Origin: Membranipora membranacea
Taxonomy: Eukaryota; Bryozoa; Gymnolaemata; Cheilostomatida; Membraniporidae
DNA length: 64,000 nucleotides
Direction: 5' to 3'
NCBI GenBank assembly: GCA_914767715.1
Contig: OU612065.1
Span: 21,204,001-21,268,000 of the forward strand
The position numbers were made by a program, and so were the translations under genes. Shown in pieces: positions 1-13,800 of this stretch. The notes under the pieces were generated by a model. It saw only the letters and a list, made by a program, of their open reading frames with translations. It was not told where the DNA came from and searched no databases. The number at the start of each line of letters is the position of its first letter. The stretch's first letter is position 1.

Positions 1-3000
1 CCAACAATTTACTCCTGTAAGCCTAGAAAACAAAATGACCAAATGAGCAAACTAAGAAAAGTTGATCAATGAGTCAATGATCAATGAGTCTTGGCAATCT
101 TAAGGTAGTCTGTAGTAAAAATGAATCCTCAAAAATTATTCTATTTACCATATCTCTGATCATGTGTTCTTGTTAACAATATTAACTCTTTGGATACTTC
201 ATCAAAGGCAGCGGCGTCTGCAGAATAATCACCATCCCATTTTCGCAACTTCCGGTAACTCGTTACTCTTTCTTCCCTTATCCTTAGTTTGGGGCAGGCA
301 TCAGAGAGAGCTGTCAGAGAATAGAACCAATGCAATATATGTGACTGAAAGTGTGAGACCAACACTGTCGAACTTGTATCTTACACCCCTTAGAATGGCA
401 GTCTTCAATAAAAGGCTCCTTGAAGTTTGATCAATAAGTTGTTCATATTTTGAAATCGGCAGCAGAACAAAAAGTTAACCAGCCACATTCATTAATACCT
501 GAATGCAGATTAGGTTGATCATGCACCAACAAATTTTTATCAAATCTTATAAAAGCAGGGCAATTTGGGTTTTGTAGCAAAAGCTAACAACGGCATGGGC
601 ATGGCTTCTGCTTACAAAAATGTAATGTTTACCGTAAGTAAGTAAAATTCATTTTTAGCCAACCAAAAAAAACTGCTTATATCAGTTCGTTTCATAATCA
701 ACTATCCATATGCAACGGACCCAATTTGAGAGCAAGACTAGAATAGATGGTGAAACTGATACCAACATTGTCGCACTGCACTGCAGGTCCTTTCAGATTG
801 AAGAGCTTCAATCATGTTTAAACCAATCGGTGATGAAGCCATTGGTAATTTTTTTACTTTAATCTGTATATCACTAACCTTTTTTGTGAGCTAGTGGATT
901 ACGCGTGATTGACCCTATTTAACAAAGAATTCCTGCACTTATGACAAGGAGTAAGTGGCTTGACTCATAGAAGCATAGGCTATAGCTAGCATAATAACAG
1001 AGCTACTTATTTTTGTTATAAGCTCTATAACAACGGGCAATGAATGTTGATCATGTGCTCCCATTGGGCTGGCTTTTGATGATTATAACTGCATCCTGAG
1101 CTATTTCTCAATCTCCCAAACATCTTACATTTTTGCAACCCTTTTTTGTCATGTCTGTCTCTCCTCATTTCTATCTTGCATGGTTTGCTGAGGCTACACC
1201 AATCCGAACACTTGCTGTACACCTCAAAAACTCACAAGCTTAATGTGAAGACCATGATGTGGCATTACTAAGTAACTGGAAATCAATATATGCAGCCTAT
1301 AAGCCTGTTTCCTCAGATTCACACTAGCTTCTAACTATTTACATGCAGTCTAATATCAAGACAGATCCCCATAACTATAACTTCCTGCATTCAATGAGGT
1401 AAATGCTTACCTAATATTGCTATATAGTAAAGAAGAAATTCTCTCTCAATAGACATTTTAGATAGTGCTGTGTGAAGACTGTCTGAACTGGATTGAACAG
1501 TTAAGATGTAGCTAGTGGCTCAAACTCAAGTATTAATTCATTAAAATAAAGGGTGATAAAAATTCTTTATCCTTTCTTCGGTACATCGTATACGGTGAGT
1601 TAAAAATAGGGATCGAATTTGGCTTCGTAGTAACTTTTCTTGTTTTAGTATCCTTTGTTAGCATGTGAGGCCATGAAAAACCAGTTGAGGTCTGCAGCTT
1701 GTGGCAATATCTATGTTCTTCGCATGATAGGTGATGCTAATCTTTCAACAAACGGTAGTAAAACTTGAAAAGGAAATGTCCTAAGTAATGATGCAAATTT
1801 GATTATTTTTATAAATTGCGTTTTGATCATTTTCTCGATGCGATGGTTGGTGCAGATAGGAAAGTGAACTCCACAGTGTGTTGATTATCTGTTTTTAACC
1901 TGTCTAGAAATTACTTATCGATGGCTATAAACAAAAACATTATCTTTTATCTGATTCAGTAACTTGATCAGTGTGTTAGCAGTATGAGAGTAATGTGTGT
2001 GGTGAGAACGAATTAATCACAGGCTTGTGATTACGAGCTTGTGACCTGACAGATAAAAGAATTGCTGTTTTTGCCGCCAGGATTTCCTTAACAAAAGGCA
2101 GGTGAGTTGTGACCATGAGCTTCATTGGGTAGACCGTGTGACTAACACATAAGTACATCCTGAAGATTAATTATTTCTTGATAACTCAGATTTCTTTCAA
2201 CATCTGCATACAACAAGCAGTGCTGCTACCACTGCATAACACATAGGTCATCAGCTACAAATCATAAATCAAGGGCTGTTTATGCAATCCTTTGTTCTTA
2301 TCTTCATGCTTATTTGCAGTAACTTATACCAAAATTTAGACTAGAATATGAGGATAAACAGACAATGTTAGTATGGTTCTTACAATAAAAAAAGGTCTGA
2401 AATTCCTATAAAATTATCCTTTCAGGATAACTGAACTATGAAACAACAAAAAGAATAATATACTGCTGCTGAAGCAGCTGCATCTACTAGCTGGATGTAC
2501 AGTGTTAATCAACATTGGTAGAAAGAAACAACCATAGATACAACCAAACAGTAAATTACCAACAAATATTCAAAAATAGATTGACAGGTAATGCATCGGC
2601 AGCATTTTGGAGTTAAGAGTAAATTTTGATGTCACATTGCACCTTTTTTCTATGTGTTTTTTGGCAGCTTCATCATTTGCCGTAGATTTCCATGGCAATT
2701 TGACACCTAATCACAACAATCATATGTATTGGACAAAAGCTTTGTATATCTGGATATTTATTAACACCACCATTCATACAAATTAATCCTTAAATATTAA
2801 GCTGCTTTTCAACCGCACAGTGCATTGTAATAGCAGTTTTTTTGCAAGTATACGTCCATTCATACCTTCCCATTGGGTGATTCTTATTCTCGAAGACTAA
2901 GGGATTGTCATCAAAGATTATTCATTTCACAATTAATCCTCTATTTAACATCTGCAATTACGTAAATGCTACTTGTAACTTCCTTCTTATCTATTGTTTA

Positions 3001-3344
3001 CCAAACCAATAGTGCTAGGCTCACCTGAGAAGCTAAAGAACAATTATTTTGCTCACCTAGCTGTTGTGGTTTCTATAAAATACATTTTTTGCATGCATGT
3101 CACATCTGCTCCAGGTACTAGGATGTGATGCCTCTTCCATGTTCAGCGTAATTTATGATTGCGTTTGCACATATTTCGGTGTGTATGGCGATTGGCGATT
3201 GGCATTGATCTGAACATGTTGATAATGTAAGCCACAAACGAGCACTTGCAGTTATCTGAGCACTTAGATTTGTGTTGTCATGGAATGGTATTTGATATTA
3301 ATAAGAAAAACAGATCACACCTATCTTATACTTACACTTCTCAG

Positions 3345-3388
3345 GCCGGGGGCCATCGGGCGGGGGCAAGAGTCTTGGGGCTCAGACG
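3345..3388 (-). repeat. GC-rich short dispersed repeat, copy 1
   Basis: This G-rich stretch ends in GGGGCTCAGAC and matches, as reverse complement, the stretch GTCTGAGCCCCCCAGAC found at 14521. Six related copies occur in the window on both strands. Each has a small hairpin (GTCTG/CAGAC) next to a long C or G run. The family is unknown to me. Confidence 0.6.
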
Positions 3389-3886
3389 CCAGAACATTGA
3401 CTAAAATATTGATCTACCCCACCTCTTCGATATCAAACTTATGATAATCAGGACGATGTTTCAACCAGGAAACTCGCAAAATATGAGAATTGAACCAATA
3501 TCGCATTCTTTAACTCTCTACTGAGACTCAGGAATACTGTTTGTGTAGGGGAGGAAATCTTTGTGAGATGATAAAATTTGATGTTTGTTTATGTGATTAA
3601 GTTAAAATGCTACGGTTGCTGTGCCCAACTCACCACAAATTCTCGCGCAGAAGGCAATTGCCTGAATACACACTAGTGACATAAAAGGATATCCCGTGGC
3701 TCAAAGATTTGTGGCAACAATATCAACTGTTGATAACTGGTGGCGCGGACTAATTTTATTCAGGTCACCGCTGTATCTTACCCGTGCCGAATCTTACAGC
3801 TCAACTTGAGCAGCCAAACTATTTTACCGTTCCTTAATGATTGCTTGTTGTAGTTTCACTTTGGTGCTTTCAAACAAAAATAAACA

Positions 3887-4030
<144 letters not shown>

Positions 4031-4136
4031 TGTTTATTTGTCTCATCAATTAGAGAAATAAAATGCTTCATGTGAGTGCTCTCTTGTTTAAAGTATGGAC
4101 TGTAAAGATAAATGGATAAAAATTCATATAAAAAGT

Positions 4137-4427
4137 TTACTTTTTTGAAAAAACGCTATTTAAATAGTGAACACAGTTAGCTCTAAAACAAAGTTTGCGA
4201 AGGTTTACTCTGTACCGGATGGTGGAATAACGGCCTGATGGCCATTGAGTAAATATCAACATAGGAGCTTGTTCGGTTGCCACCATGCGAAGACTCTTTG
4301 TAGCGAGTTTGTTGTGGTAGAGATCGGCTACTGCGGTGAAGGTGATATCTCCTGCGAGACGACCGGCTGAGCGCACCACTCGCTGTAGATGTTTTTTAGA
4401 GTCTGCACTAAGATGAGAATATATCAC
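4137..4427 (-). mobile_element. LINE reverse-transcriptase ORF, C-terminal remnant
   Basis: A 96-codon minus-strand frame resembles the extreme C-terminus of non-LTR retrotransposon polyproteins. It has a helical RVVRSAGRLAGD segment, then a stretch of leucine and methionine residues, then the LPSG(R)RYRSIR-like block seen here as WPSGRYSTIRYRVNLRK, and a final HYLNSVFSK. No reverse-transcriptase core lies upstream on the minus strand, so this is a heavily 5'-truncated or decayed copy. Identification rests on motif recognition only; a translated search against Repbase would settle the clade. Confidence 0.6.
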
Positions 4428-7030
4428 TACTAGATGGTAGAGTAGGATGCTTTTGATGAAGGATTCAATAACAAAGCACTAACAATGAAACCCTTATGAA
4501 AACATACAAAGAGATCCTGGTTGACACAACTGTAACAAATGAAATTCCAAATTTTAGTTAATTTTGGACCACATTCGGCGCTTCAGAATTTAAAAAGCTA
4601 TAATGAAATGCAGGAGATTATCTAAATTTAGATCAGAAGCGTGATTGATAATGTTTGTGGCTTAACTAGCTTTATCTGGTCTATAACATGCACTCCCACT
4701 TCAAATTTCACCCTCAATGTTTGTTTAACAATCACCCAAAATCGGTGATTGCGTTCAGTGGCTTCAATATCACAGTTAAAATTGGCACGTTCAAAAGGGT
4801 GTAAAAGTGTGGACCTCTCTCAATCAGTACTAGAATAAAACCAGAGTTTTGAGATGAAAAATAAAAAACTGGCAAAATAAGATAATTAATAAAATAATAA
4901 CATCGAGTGCTGGACAGTCTGAATGAATTAAACTTAGAAAAAACATGGAATCTCATCACTATTCTTGCGCCACTTGAGGTGCCAAGGTACATAAAAATAT
5001 TAAATTCTTCCATTTTCTTTCCATCTTTGAATATAGAGCAGTATAAATAAATGGGTGATCAAGGCTCAGGCATGCAATAGCAACATCAGAAAAAGCAACC
5101 AATGCAGAAGACAAGCCCAGCTAACTGTACCCCATATGAAACCGTCTTGAACTGAAAGGCCAGGCAACGAGTTGTCTGGTAATTTCATTTTTGAAAATGG
5201 TAATGCCAAGAGCAAATTTCGATGGCCTTTAGACGCAGATAGAGTTTGATGCTGTGTGGCCGTTGATAACAGATATTGGCCAACCTGACCTTGACGGTAA
5301 TTAATGTTCAAGGGAAATCCAAACCAACAGTTGACTCTGCTTTTTATTGGCAAGTTGTCCAATCATAGCTAGAAAGAGGACAACTCATAAATTTTTTACA
5401 TCATCATTTTTACCAATATATTATTGATAAAGTGATGTGGCTAACTTTCTTCGCAACTAGTTTTGTTGTGAAGAGTACAATAGAGAAATGTTTGAATATA
5501 ACCATCGACTCTTTGCACATTTACAGTGTTCATTCCCTCATGCTTGCCTGGTCATTTGAGGCCTTCTCCCCTAGGAGGCAACAAGTCAGATATTGACCAG
5601 CTTGAATGGTTTTTTCAGATGCAGAAGTTTTAAAGAAATATTTAGTAACCTAATCATAATTCTACTTAGACACACAGTATTTAAACAGTATCATGGTGGG
5701 GAAGGGGAGGGAGTGTGGATGTCGAACAAGAGTCTGGGGGAGATTTGCGTTTGACAATGCAGGTAATACACTTAAATAGATACAGCTACCTGCTTGTTCA
5801 AGTTTGACCATAACAGCACTTTATAATTATATATGAAAAGTATATATATATATATATAAATATTGTAGTAGAATGAATTATTATTTGTATGTTTTGGTAA
5901 ATTTTTATGCAGTTAATTTGATCTCACTAAATACAAGATGTTCTGTCCAGAATTTGTGTAGAAGTAGAACCGTGTAATAGATACAGGCATTTACTACAAA
6001 TTTATTTTTAACTGTTGAAGAACTATTTTTGGGCTGTTATGCTATGCTTGCATTCCAACACTATATGCCTTTTATATAATAACAGTGTACAGGTACTATG
6101 TAATAGCACGCTGGAATCCCGACACGATGTGCTTTTTGTATAAATTTACATGTATGTTGCATCATTGTAATACCGTACCGGAATTCCAACACTAAGTGTT
6201 TTTGTCACTGAATTAGATTCTTCTCTTAGAATGGAAATAGTATCATAGCGTTATACGGTTAGGACACTAAACACAGGGACCCATCTGACTGTTATCTGAT
6301 AGGCTGTCCCTAGTAGCATGAATAATTAGCCTGAGAAATTGTCTTGTTTACAAAATTGCAAACAGTAATTATACCCCATACAATGTCGATGATTAGGGCA
6401 TTTCTAGATTGCTACTAGGGACTGGCTATTTTTGCAAGCCCTTTGTTTTGCAAAAGAAAGCTAATGATGCTATTCCAGATATGGAATTCAATGGTTTTTG
6501 TATAAGACTTCATGTTTGCTGACTCATTTTTGGTTTTCCGTCACTTAGTGCCTTATCATATAAAAGTGGACATTTTTCCTTGCTGTGACACATTCGCTCA
6601 GTAGAAGTTACACTGAACACATCCACATGTAATATTACTGCTGCTGTTACCTATTACACGGAATAATAAAGATACTATCCTGGATAAACTTCCGCTTGAT
6701 CTAGCCTGTACATACATGTAGGATCACTACCAAGCAGTTAGTCTTTACACCTTTGAAGACTTCTTGCTGTCACGGATAAATAGTGTTCTGTGGATTATTT
6801 GCTACTCTCATCTGGATTACTGAGCTCTTATCATCACTTCGGTCTCTCTCGTCAGTGATCGTGTACTCATCTCTTGTGCAAGTCTCGTGTGAAATCGCAT
6901 CAAGTTGATCACATTACTGTCACCTCTGGAAAATTATAAATAGAGTGACAATTTTTGGATTGGTGAATACAGACAATTAATAGTAGAAATTGAGCAGTAA
7001 TTATTGAGACAACGATATCAAAGTCAAGAC

Positions 7031-7110
7031 CACAGCCAACCCTTAAAAGCATTCGGGATGGCGATTGCGGCCGCGATTGCCATCCCGCACGCTTTTAAGG
7101 GCTGGCTGCG
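7031..7110. mobile_element. 80-bp palindromic MITE with 8-bp target duplication
   Basis: The element begins CACAGCCAACCCTTAAAAGC and ends with its near-perfect reverse complement, so the whole 80 bp folds into one hairpin with a NotI-like GCGGCCGC at the centre. It is flanked by an exact direct repeat GTCAAGAC at 7023-7030 and 7111-7118. An 8-bp duplication and CA...TG-type ends suit hAT-superfamily mobilisation. No coding capacity. Confidence 0.8.
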
Positions 7111-7891
7111 GTCAAGACAAGTGGTATATGTACGATTAGTGGACATTGACTCATTAAACTAAAATCTTCCACTTGTTGAAGTTGTCCCGCCGATAAAATT
7201 GAGGAGACAACTTTTGTCGGCATTTAACACGACTACCATTAAAATAAGAATCCACTACAATATATATAAGAGAAAAAAAGAGATTCTCTGAGCCCATCTA
7301 TAAGAAACGTTCTCGTTCATACATGAGCTATGTTTTCTTTAGATAACGAGAGGTTGACAGATTTTCCGTCAATATTATCCCAACCTTAGCATACAGTTCA
7401 AATGAAAGTTTCTTTTACTCAATATATGACATTTTTACAATAGTGTTGCACTCAATTGTTTTATTGATTTCATGTTGCTTGTACGTTCGGATTGAAGTGT
7501 GTTTTTTGCTCATTAGGAAATCAGACAGGAATAGCAAATTTGGCCGCAGCTACAGCTGATCTGCAGAATGCCATAACATCGGTCATGTAGACACTGAAAA
7601 ACAACAGAGTGATCAATTTAGTGTGCATGATTAAAAATCCTAATCTATACAGAAATGTATTGAGCTTGGACATAAAACACATTGCTATGGCAACAAAATT
7701 AGTAAAGCGTGGAAGAATATTGGCATTGCTCAACAAATAACCACGACAATTATACTCTTTATATACCATGGTTTCCTTATAAAGTACCCAATGAGTTGAT
7801 AGCAGTAAGTACCTCATCAAGTTTCAGGTGAAGTAAACAACGCACAGGTTTAGTATTGCTAGAGTGTTCGATTGTTTGAACACAACTAAAT

Positions 7892-10800
7892 ATGAAAGGG
7901 CAGCATAAAGTGCTGCTTGTAGCAGCTACGTTACTCACCGCCTTTATGGCAGTGAATGGTCAGATATTGCATTCCGTCGACAGAATGGCAGAGGCAATCA
8001 AACGTAAGACGGAGCTGGCAGACCATGTGAAAAAGTATGTAGAAGAAGAGAGAAAGCGACTGGATGAGCTAGAAGCGTAAGTACTCCTGATATCTCCTTA
8101 CAATAATGGTACGTAAACATAGTTTTAGACAATCAAACACCTTCTCGCTATCTGTCACCAATACAAGGAGCTTTAGTGTTCTATTCATCAGCCCCTTGCA
8201 CAAACATGCCTTTACTTTGCCTTTACTTTTGCCAAGTATGGTTGATACTGAAAATTGGCAAAGTAAGGGCATGTAATTCCCTGGGGGCGATGGTATCTTT
8301 ATCTGCAAATCATGACCCATGAATACTTTCAAGGGGAACTTGTTGAAAAGTCATTCGAAGTAAATTTTCATTTGTTAAACCTACACAGAGTTAGGCAGCA
8401 CCCACACCCATTTGGCCCTCAACAAAGACACCCACACTTAGCAGCCTGGGCAGACTGTCGGGGTTGGGTGGGGGGAGGCGGACAGCCTGCCAAGGCTACA
8501 CACTTAGCCTATCCTGCGTCAAACCCATGCACCTGAATGTCACTCATAAGCTGATGTAATTTCCTGCAACATCTTGACACACCTAAGCTGATACCATGCG
8601 TTATGACAAAGTTACTTATGACAGAATATCAAGTACCTTCTACCCTTAAAGCCATACTGGTAAAGATCATGATGTGAGGATCATGACTATATAAATATCC
8701 TGCGGCATCTTGAATGACCATAGCCGATACGTACCTGACATGGTTTGTAATGCCAATATGACATCCTAAGCCTAGAAGGTGTACAAAATCATTACTTGAT
8801 TTTGAGAAAATTCAGTAGGCCTAGGGAATAATTTGGAAAGTAGGGCTCAATTCAGGGTGAATTCAGTTTTTGTAAACAAACATCGCCCATCACTTGACGC
8901 TGTCCCTCATTATTACCTCCTCTTTATTTACGCACCAGAGTTTTAATTTGTATAGAAGGTTCCTGTTGTTACACAGTGTAATAGGAAACAGGCATTCCAT
9001 ATTTCATATATTGATTAAACTTGATGATGTGTCATCGCCCAACCAATTTTACAATAAATCACTTGACACTTGCGCTGTCTTTCTGAAACCCCTCATGTTT
9101 CCTTCTCTATTTTTACCAATCAAGGATGTAATTTGTACTATAAGGGTTCCTGTTGCTATACATCGTCATAGGAACCAGGCACTGTAATTTCATATTTGGT
9201 TACACTTAATGATGTCGACATCGCTCCAGGACTTCAACCACAACCTCGTCGGGGGGGGGGGGGCATCGGGTGGGGGGGGGGCAAAAGTCTGGGGGCTCAG
9301 ACAACCACAACCTAGGGGTAACTTATTGCTGGATAAAATCCGCCAACTGCAACGCAAGCACCTCCAGCAGTATTTTGTAAGACTAACACAATGTTTGACG
9401 ATGATATAAAGGTTTAAATGTCAGCGGATGAATGTACTTGTTTGTTGTAGAACAGCCCAGTCATGGTCCCTGACTAGATACGCTAACTTCACTAAGCAGG
9501 AGTTAGAGGTCGAGATGTCTCACCCCGTAAGAGTCTACAGATTCATCACTGAGATCAGCAAAGAGATTCAGGCGCTGAAAGAATCCATCAATCTCAATCA
9601 CGCCTCAGTCGGTTAGTTTGAAACACTAGGTCATCAACGTATATTGGTTTTCAAGATACTTTTATAGAAGCCTACACTGGAGCCTGTACCTTTTTGCACA
9701 GTTTGAACGGGCCACAATTAAGACTAGCCAACCTTTACCGACCCTCCAAAAGTTAAAATAGACATTCACCACAGCTGGGCAAATTTCAGTGCTAGTTAAT
9801 ATTAAGTCATCCCCAACTAGCTAAAATAAACTCCAGCCATTACTCATTACTCATAATCCCAGTTGAGACAACATTGTTGATGTGGATGATCCTTGGTTAA
9901 TCGGTGGGAAGTATTCTGGTCTTGCAACAGTTGGCAAGTTACAAACAAAGTGACAAGCAACAATAATTGAATCAGTTTTTGACAGAAAATACTTTGTTAT
10001 CCTCAATATTGGTCAAACATTTCCAGTAACAATCTTGGCTATCTCAATCAGAGCCATGAAATAAATATATGTGTAGCTCGCAGTATATAGCAGATATGAT
10101 GTATTTATATTATGTATAACTCATAACTCTACTATTGAGGGGATCTGTCCTGTTCCTGTAAATAACGTGCAATCAGCATTTATCTAGATCTGTAACCGGC
10201 AACACAAAAAAGCTAAGGACCATTCGAGGGTAAATGATCACTTCCACCAAAGATTAAATGACAGATTTCAGTGGATTGATGTCTGCTGTGATGATTACCG
10301 ATGAGGGGGCACCCTAGCCACAACAACCAAAATGGTAAGGTGATCAATCATACCATGATTGATCACCTTCTAATTTAAACTTCCTACTATATTCTTAATC
10401 TACTTTGATTTTATGTTATGTTTTCTCTTGCCTTGTACATAACTGTATGCCACTGATGATACAGTCATCAGAATGAAGCAGTTGAAAATGGATTTAGTTT
10501 TCATTGTGAATTGATCAGACATCTACGCATAGGCTAATCATTCAGAGACATATTAAATGAAAACTTAAACACAGCTATGCCGTGTAAATAGCAGGTATCA
10601 CCATATTTGTAATGGTGAGAAACCACATCTGCTAAACACATTTAACACTAGCCTGTCTTGAGAAGCATGACTAATTTAACACATTTAACACCTTATATAA
10701 TTTGTTTATTATGAAATGTCTGCCTAGGCAAAGAAGACCATAAATCATTGCTCTAGGCTTAGTATTCCCTGTGTCATTAACAGTTAACACCACAGATTAA

Positions 10801-13800
10801 TTTCAAGAAATTCTAGCCCGGTTTTATAAATCATCACAGCTGTATGGTAATGAAACCAAAACTGCAATGAGTAATGAATAACACAACAAGGAAAACTCCT
10901 TAATTACTTCCTCCACCTAGCTATTTTACACTCAGCAAAGAGATTATCTCATAGCAGTTCAATACCTAATAGTGCAAATTAGTGATCGTGATCGTGATCA
11001 TTGATTATGTAAAACCAGAATCTGGCATCCGTCATGTTGTGTACTACCTTAGTAGACTACCTGTCATGACTGTACTACCTTGCCATCAACCTCATAAACT
11101 GGCCCAATGAAGCTTGATTCATACATAAGCTGCATAATCCACCAAAATTATCTAAAAAAGTTAAGGATTATGATAATCATATTTTCTTTCCGTCATCTTT
11201 ATAGACAACCATTTTGTGAGAAGAAAATCCACAGACAACATAATATAAACACAACCTTTGCCAATGGGAAAATCAGAAATCTATGAGTCACGTATTGATA
11301 GGGCTTCTCTGCAATCAGCGTTCATTATCGTTATTAGACAGTAGTGATTACAGACACAGATATGACTTCATCAGACTGACACTGTCATTATCACATCACA
11401 GAGTGAGGAATCCTTATTCTGTGATCACACCAACTTGTGTTTATTGACCTGGATACCATAAATCGAGACATAGTTTGAGTGTTTTCATTTACAGCAAAGC
11501 AAAACTTGTGGTCAAGTTATCAGTGCATGCAATTAGATCCAAGACCATGACAAGTTCTAACTGTATCTTAAATGATCCTTGACCGGCCATTCCCAAATCA
11601 ACTTCTGAGCTTCTTGCTGGCACTGACTGTGATGTCTAAAATGTTCTAATCCAAGCTCCGCAATGGTCCTCAAAAAGCTTGCATGAATTTTAAGAAATTT
11701 ATACTGGTACGGAGTGACTCATAGAGATGAGAGTGGCCTGCTTTCTATTATAGATCATCCTATAATCAAGTGTCCACAGCCTTACAAAAATTGTGCTAAA
11801 AATTGTATCATCAGACCTTGAAGCCTAACCACCACATCTAATGAAGAATACAAGGCTTTTAACGCTACCCCATCTCTTGTCAAATCGGCTATGACAATAC
11901 AGTAATGAGCTGATCTTTTTTATGGACGACAAAAGAAAAGATCAACGATGATTGAAACCAAGGTGGAGGAAGTTTGGTTCGGTCGTTGCTATGGTTTATG
12001 GGTGATTTGTGGCAGGCTGAGGAGGAAGCGGTGTCAAAATTAATCATCAATTCACTGATACCCTAAACATATAAATAGTTTATTATTTAATTAAACATAC
12101 ATGTTTATCAAATAAATGGTGGGCCTATTTTATGCGGTATGCCGCTTATTTATAATACTACTGTATCACTTGAACGTTTTTTGTAATATTTCCTGATTCA
12201 AAAGGTTAACTGCTTAATTGATTGAGTAGGTATGAATAATGTACTTCTGCTTTGTCGATTTCAGAATTTGCCCAAGCACTTCGTAAGTTACCTGGCAAGA
12301 GGGATCTCAAAGATGCCACGAATGCGCTCACAAGACTTCAGCAGATATACAGAGGCGAGGCAGATTTCACCCGACCGACTGCTGACAACACCCAGGACGT
12401 GCTCACAGGTAAACTCTCTGCTGTGATTGGCTGTATCCTCGGAAATCGCAGGGATAATGTTGAGATATAGCTTGGATATAGCTGGGATATAGCTGAGGTA
12501 TTGTTAGAAATAGCTGGGTAATAGCAGTGATATAGAGGGGATATTGTTGAGGTACAGCTGGGACATAGCTGGGTTTAAGCTGGGACATAGCTGGGTATAA
12601 GGCAGTGGGAATATAGCTGGGATATTGTTGGGATACAGCTGGGATTTAGCTGGGTTATAGTTTTAGCTTGGCTATAGCCGGGCTATAGCTAGGTTTTAAC
12701 AGGGATATAGCTGGGTGGGTTATAGCTGTGATATTGTTTGGATTTAGTTGGGTTGGTTTGGTTGGTTGGTTTAGCTTGGTTCACATTGTCCCAGATGACA
12801 CTAGGATGCCATCCCAGATGCTTATCCCAGTCACATTACAACATATGTCCCAGATAGCCATCCCAGATAGCCATCCCAGTCAATGTGAACCAGAAAATGA
12901 CACAATCCCAGACTCTCTGGGTCCGTCTGGGATAGCATCGTTATAATGTGACTGGGATAAGCATCTGGGATGGCATCCTAGTGTCATCTGGGACAATGTG
13001 AACCAAGCATTAGAGATTGATTTTAGCTGGGTTAGCTGGTATGTAGTGGTCATTTATCTGTTTTAATAGCAATGATAGATCTGCTTTTTGTAATTATGCT
13101 ACTTGATCTATCATCATAAGAAGAATGAACCCACAAATCATAGTACAAGCTCCTCAGCATAGTATGAGAAGCCAGTCATAGCTGAGTGTTAGATAATAGA
13201 TTGTCACACAATCTGGCTTTGCACCCAATTTCACCCTCAAGCTAAGTTGTTATAAGTTCACAGGCAATCAGGCAAAACTTCTAGCTTGCCAAGCCTGTGA
13301 AGGCAGTGGAGTCAACAAAAAAAGGGCTGACTGATTATGGTTTTTTTCATTTGAGCAGCTTGTTCTATGACTACCAAAACAATATTGAGGCTTCAGATTA
13401 TTATTTTGTTGATTTTGGGCAAATGGAAATAGCCTGTCAGGCAATTATAGGGCGTTATTAGTGTAATGATGATGCATATGACATGGTGGCAGGTTTTAGA
13501 AGCACAGACCTTGTTTTGTCACATGGTACCAGGATGAGAACTGCTCACGTACTCAGCAATTGTAGTGATGCACACTAATGATCACCAGTGCTATATTTAA
13601 TTGCAAGATAATAGGGTTAGATTGACAGCACAAACTGTGATTGACACTTCACTCCGGCAAAAGTGATGGCTTTCGTTTCTGAACGGAGATATTGTGGCAC
13701 TGATATAAGTTCATATTAATGTTTTGTGGTTATGAAATATTTTGTTACAGCTAATTATTTGGTTGCCTGCTCAAGAGAGATTACCTGTATCTTGTCATAC

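Noticed and set aside
141-365. 74-codon minus-strand frame with mixed, protein-like composition
   Set aside because: No recognisable domain, no neighbouring exons with compatible splice sites; cannot be supported as a gene.
5066-5362. 98-codon minus-strand frame with a hydrophobic C-terminus
   Set aside because: No signal of a real exon chain, no similarity I can recognise; length is compatible with chance.
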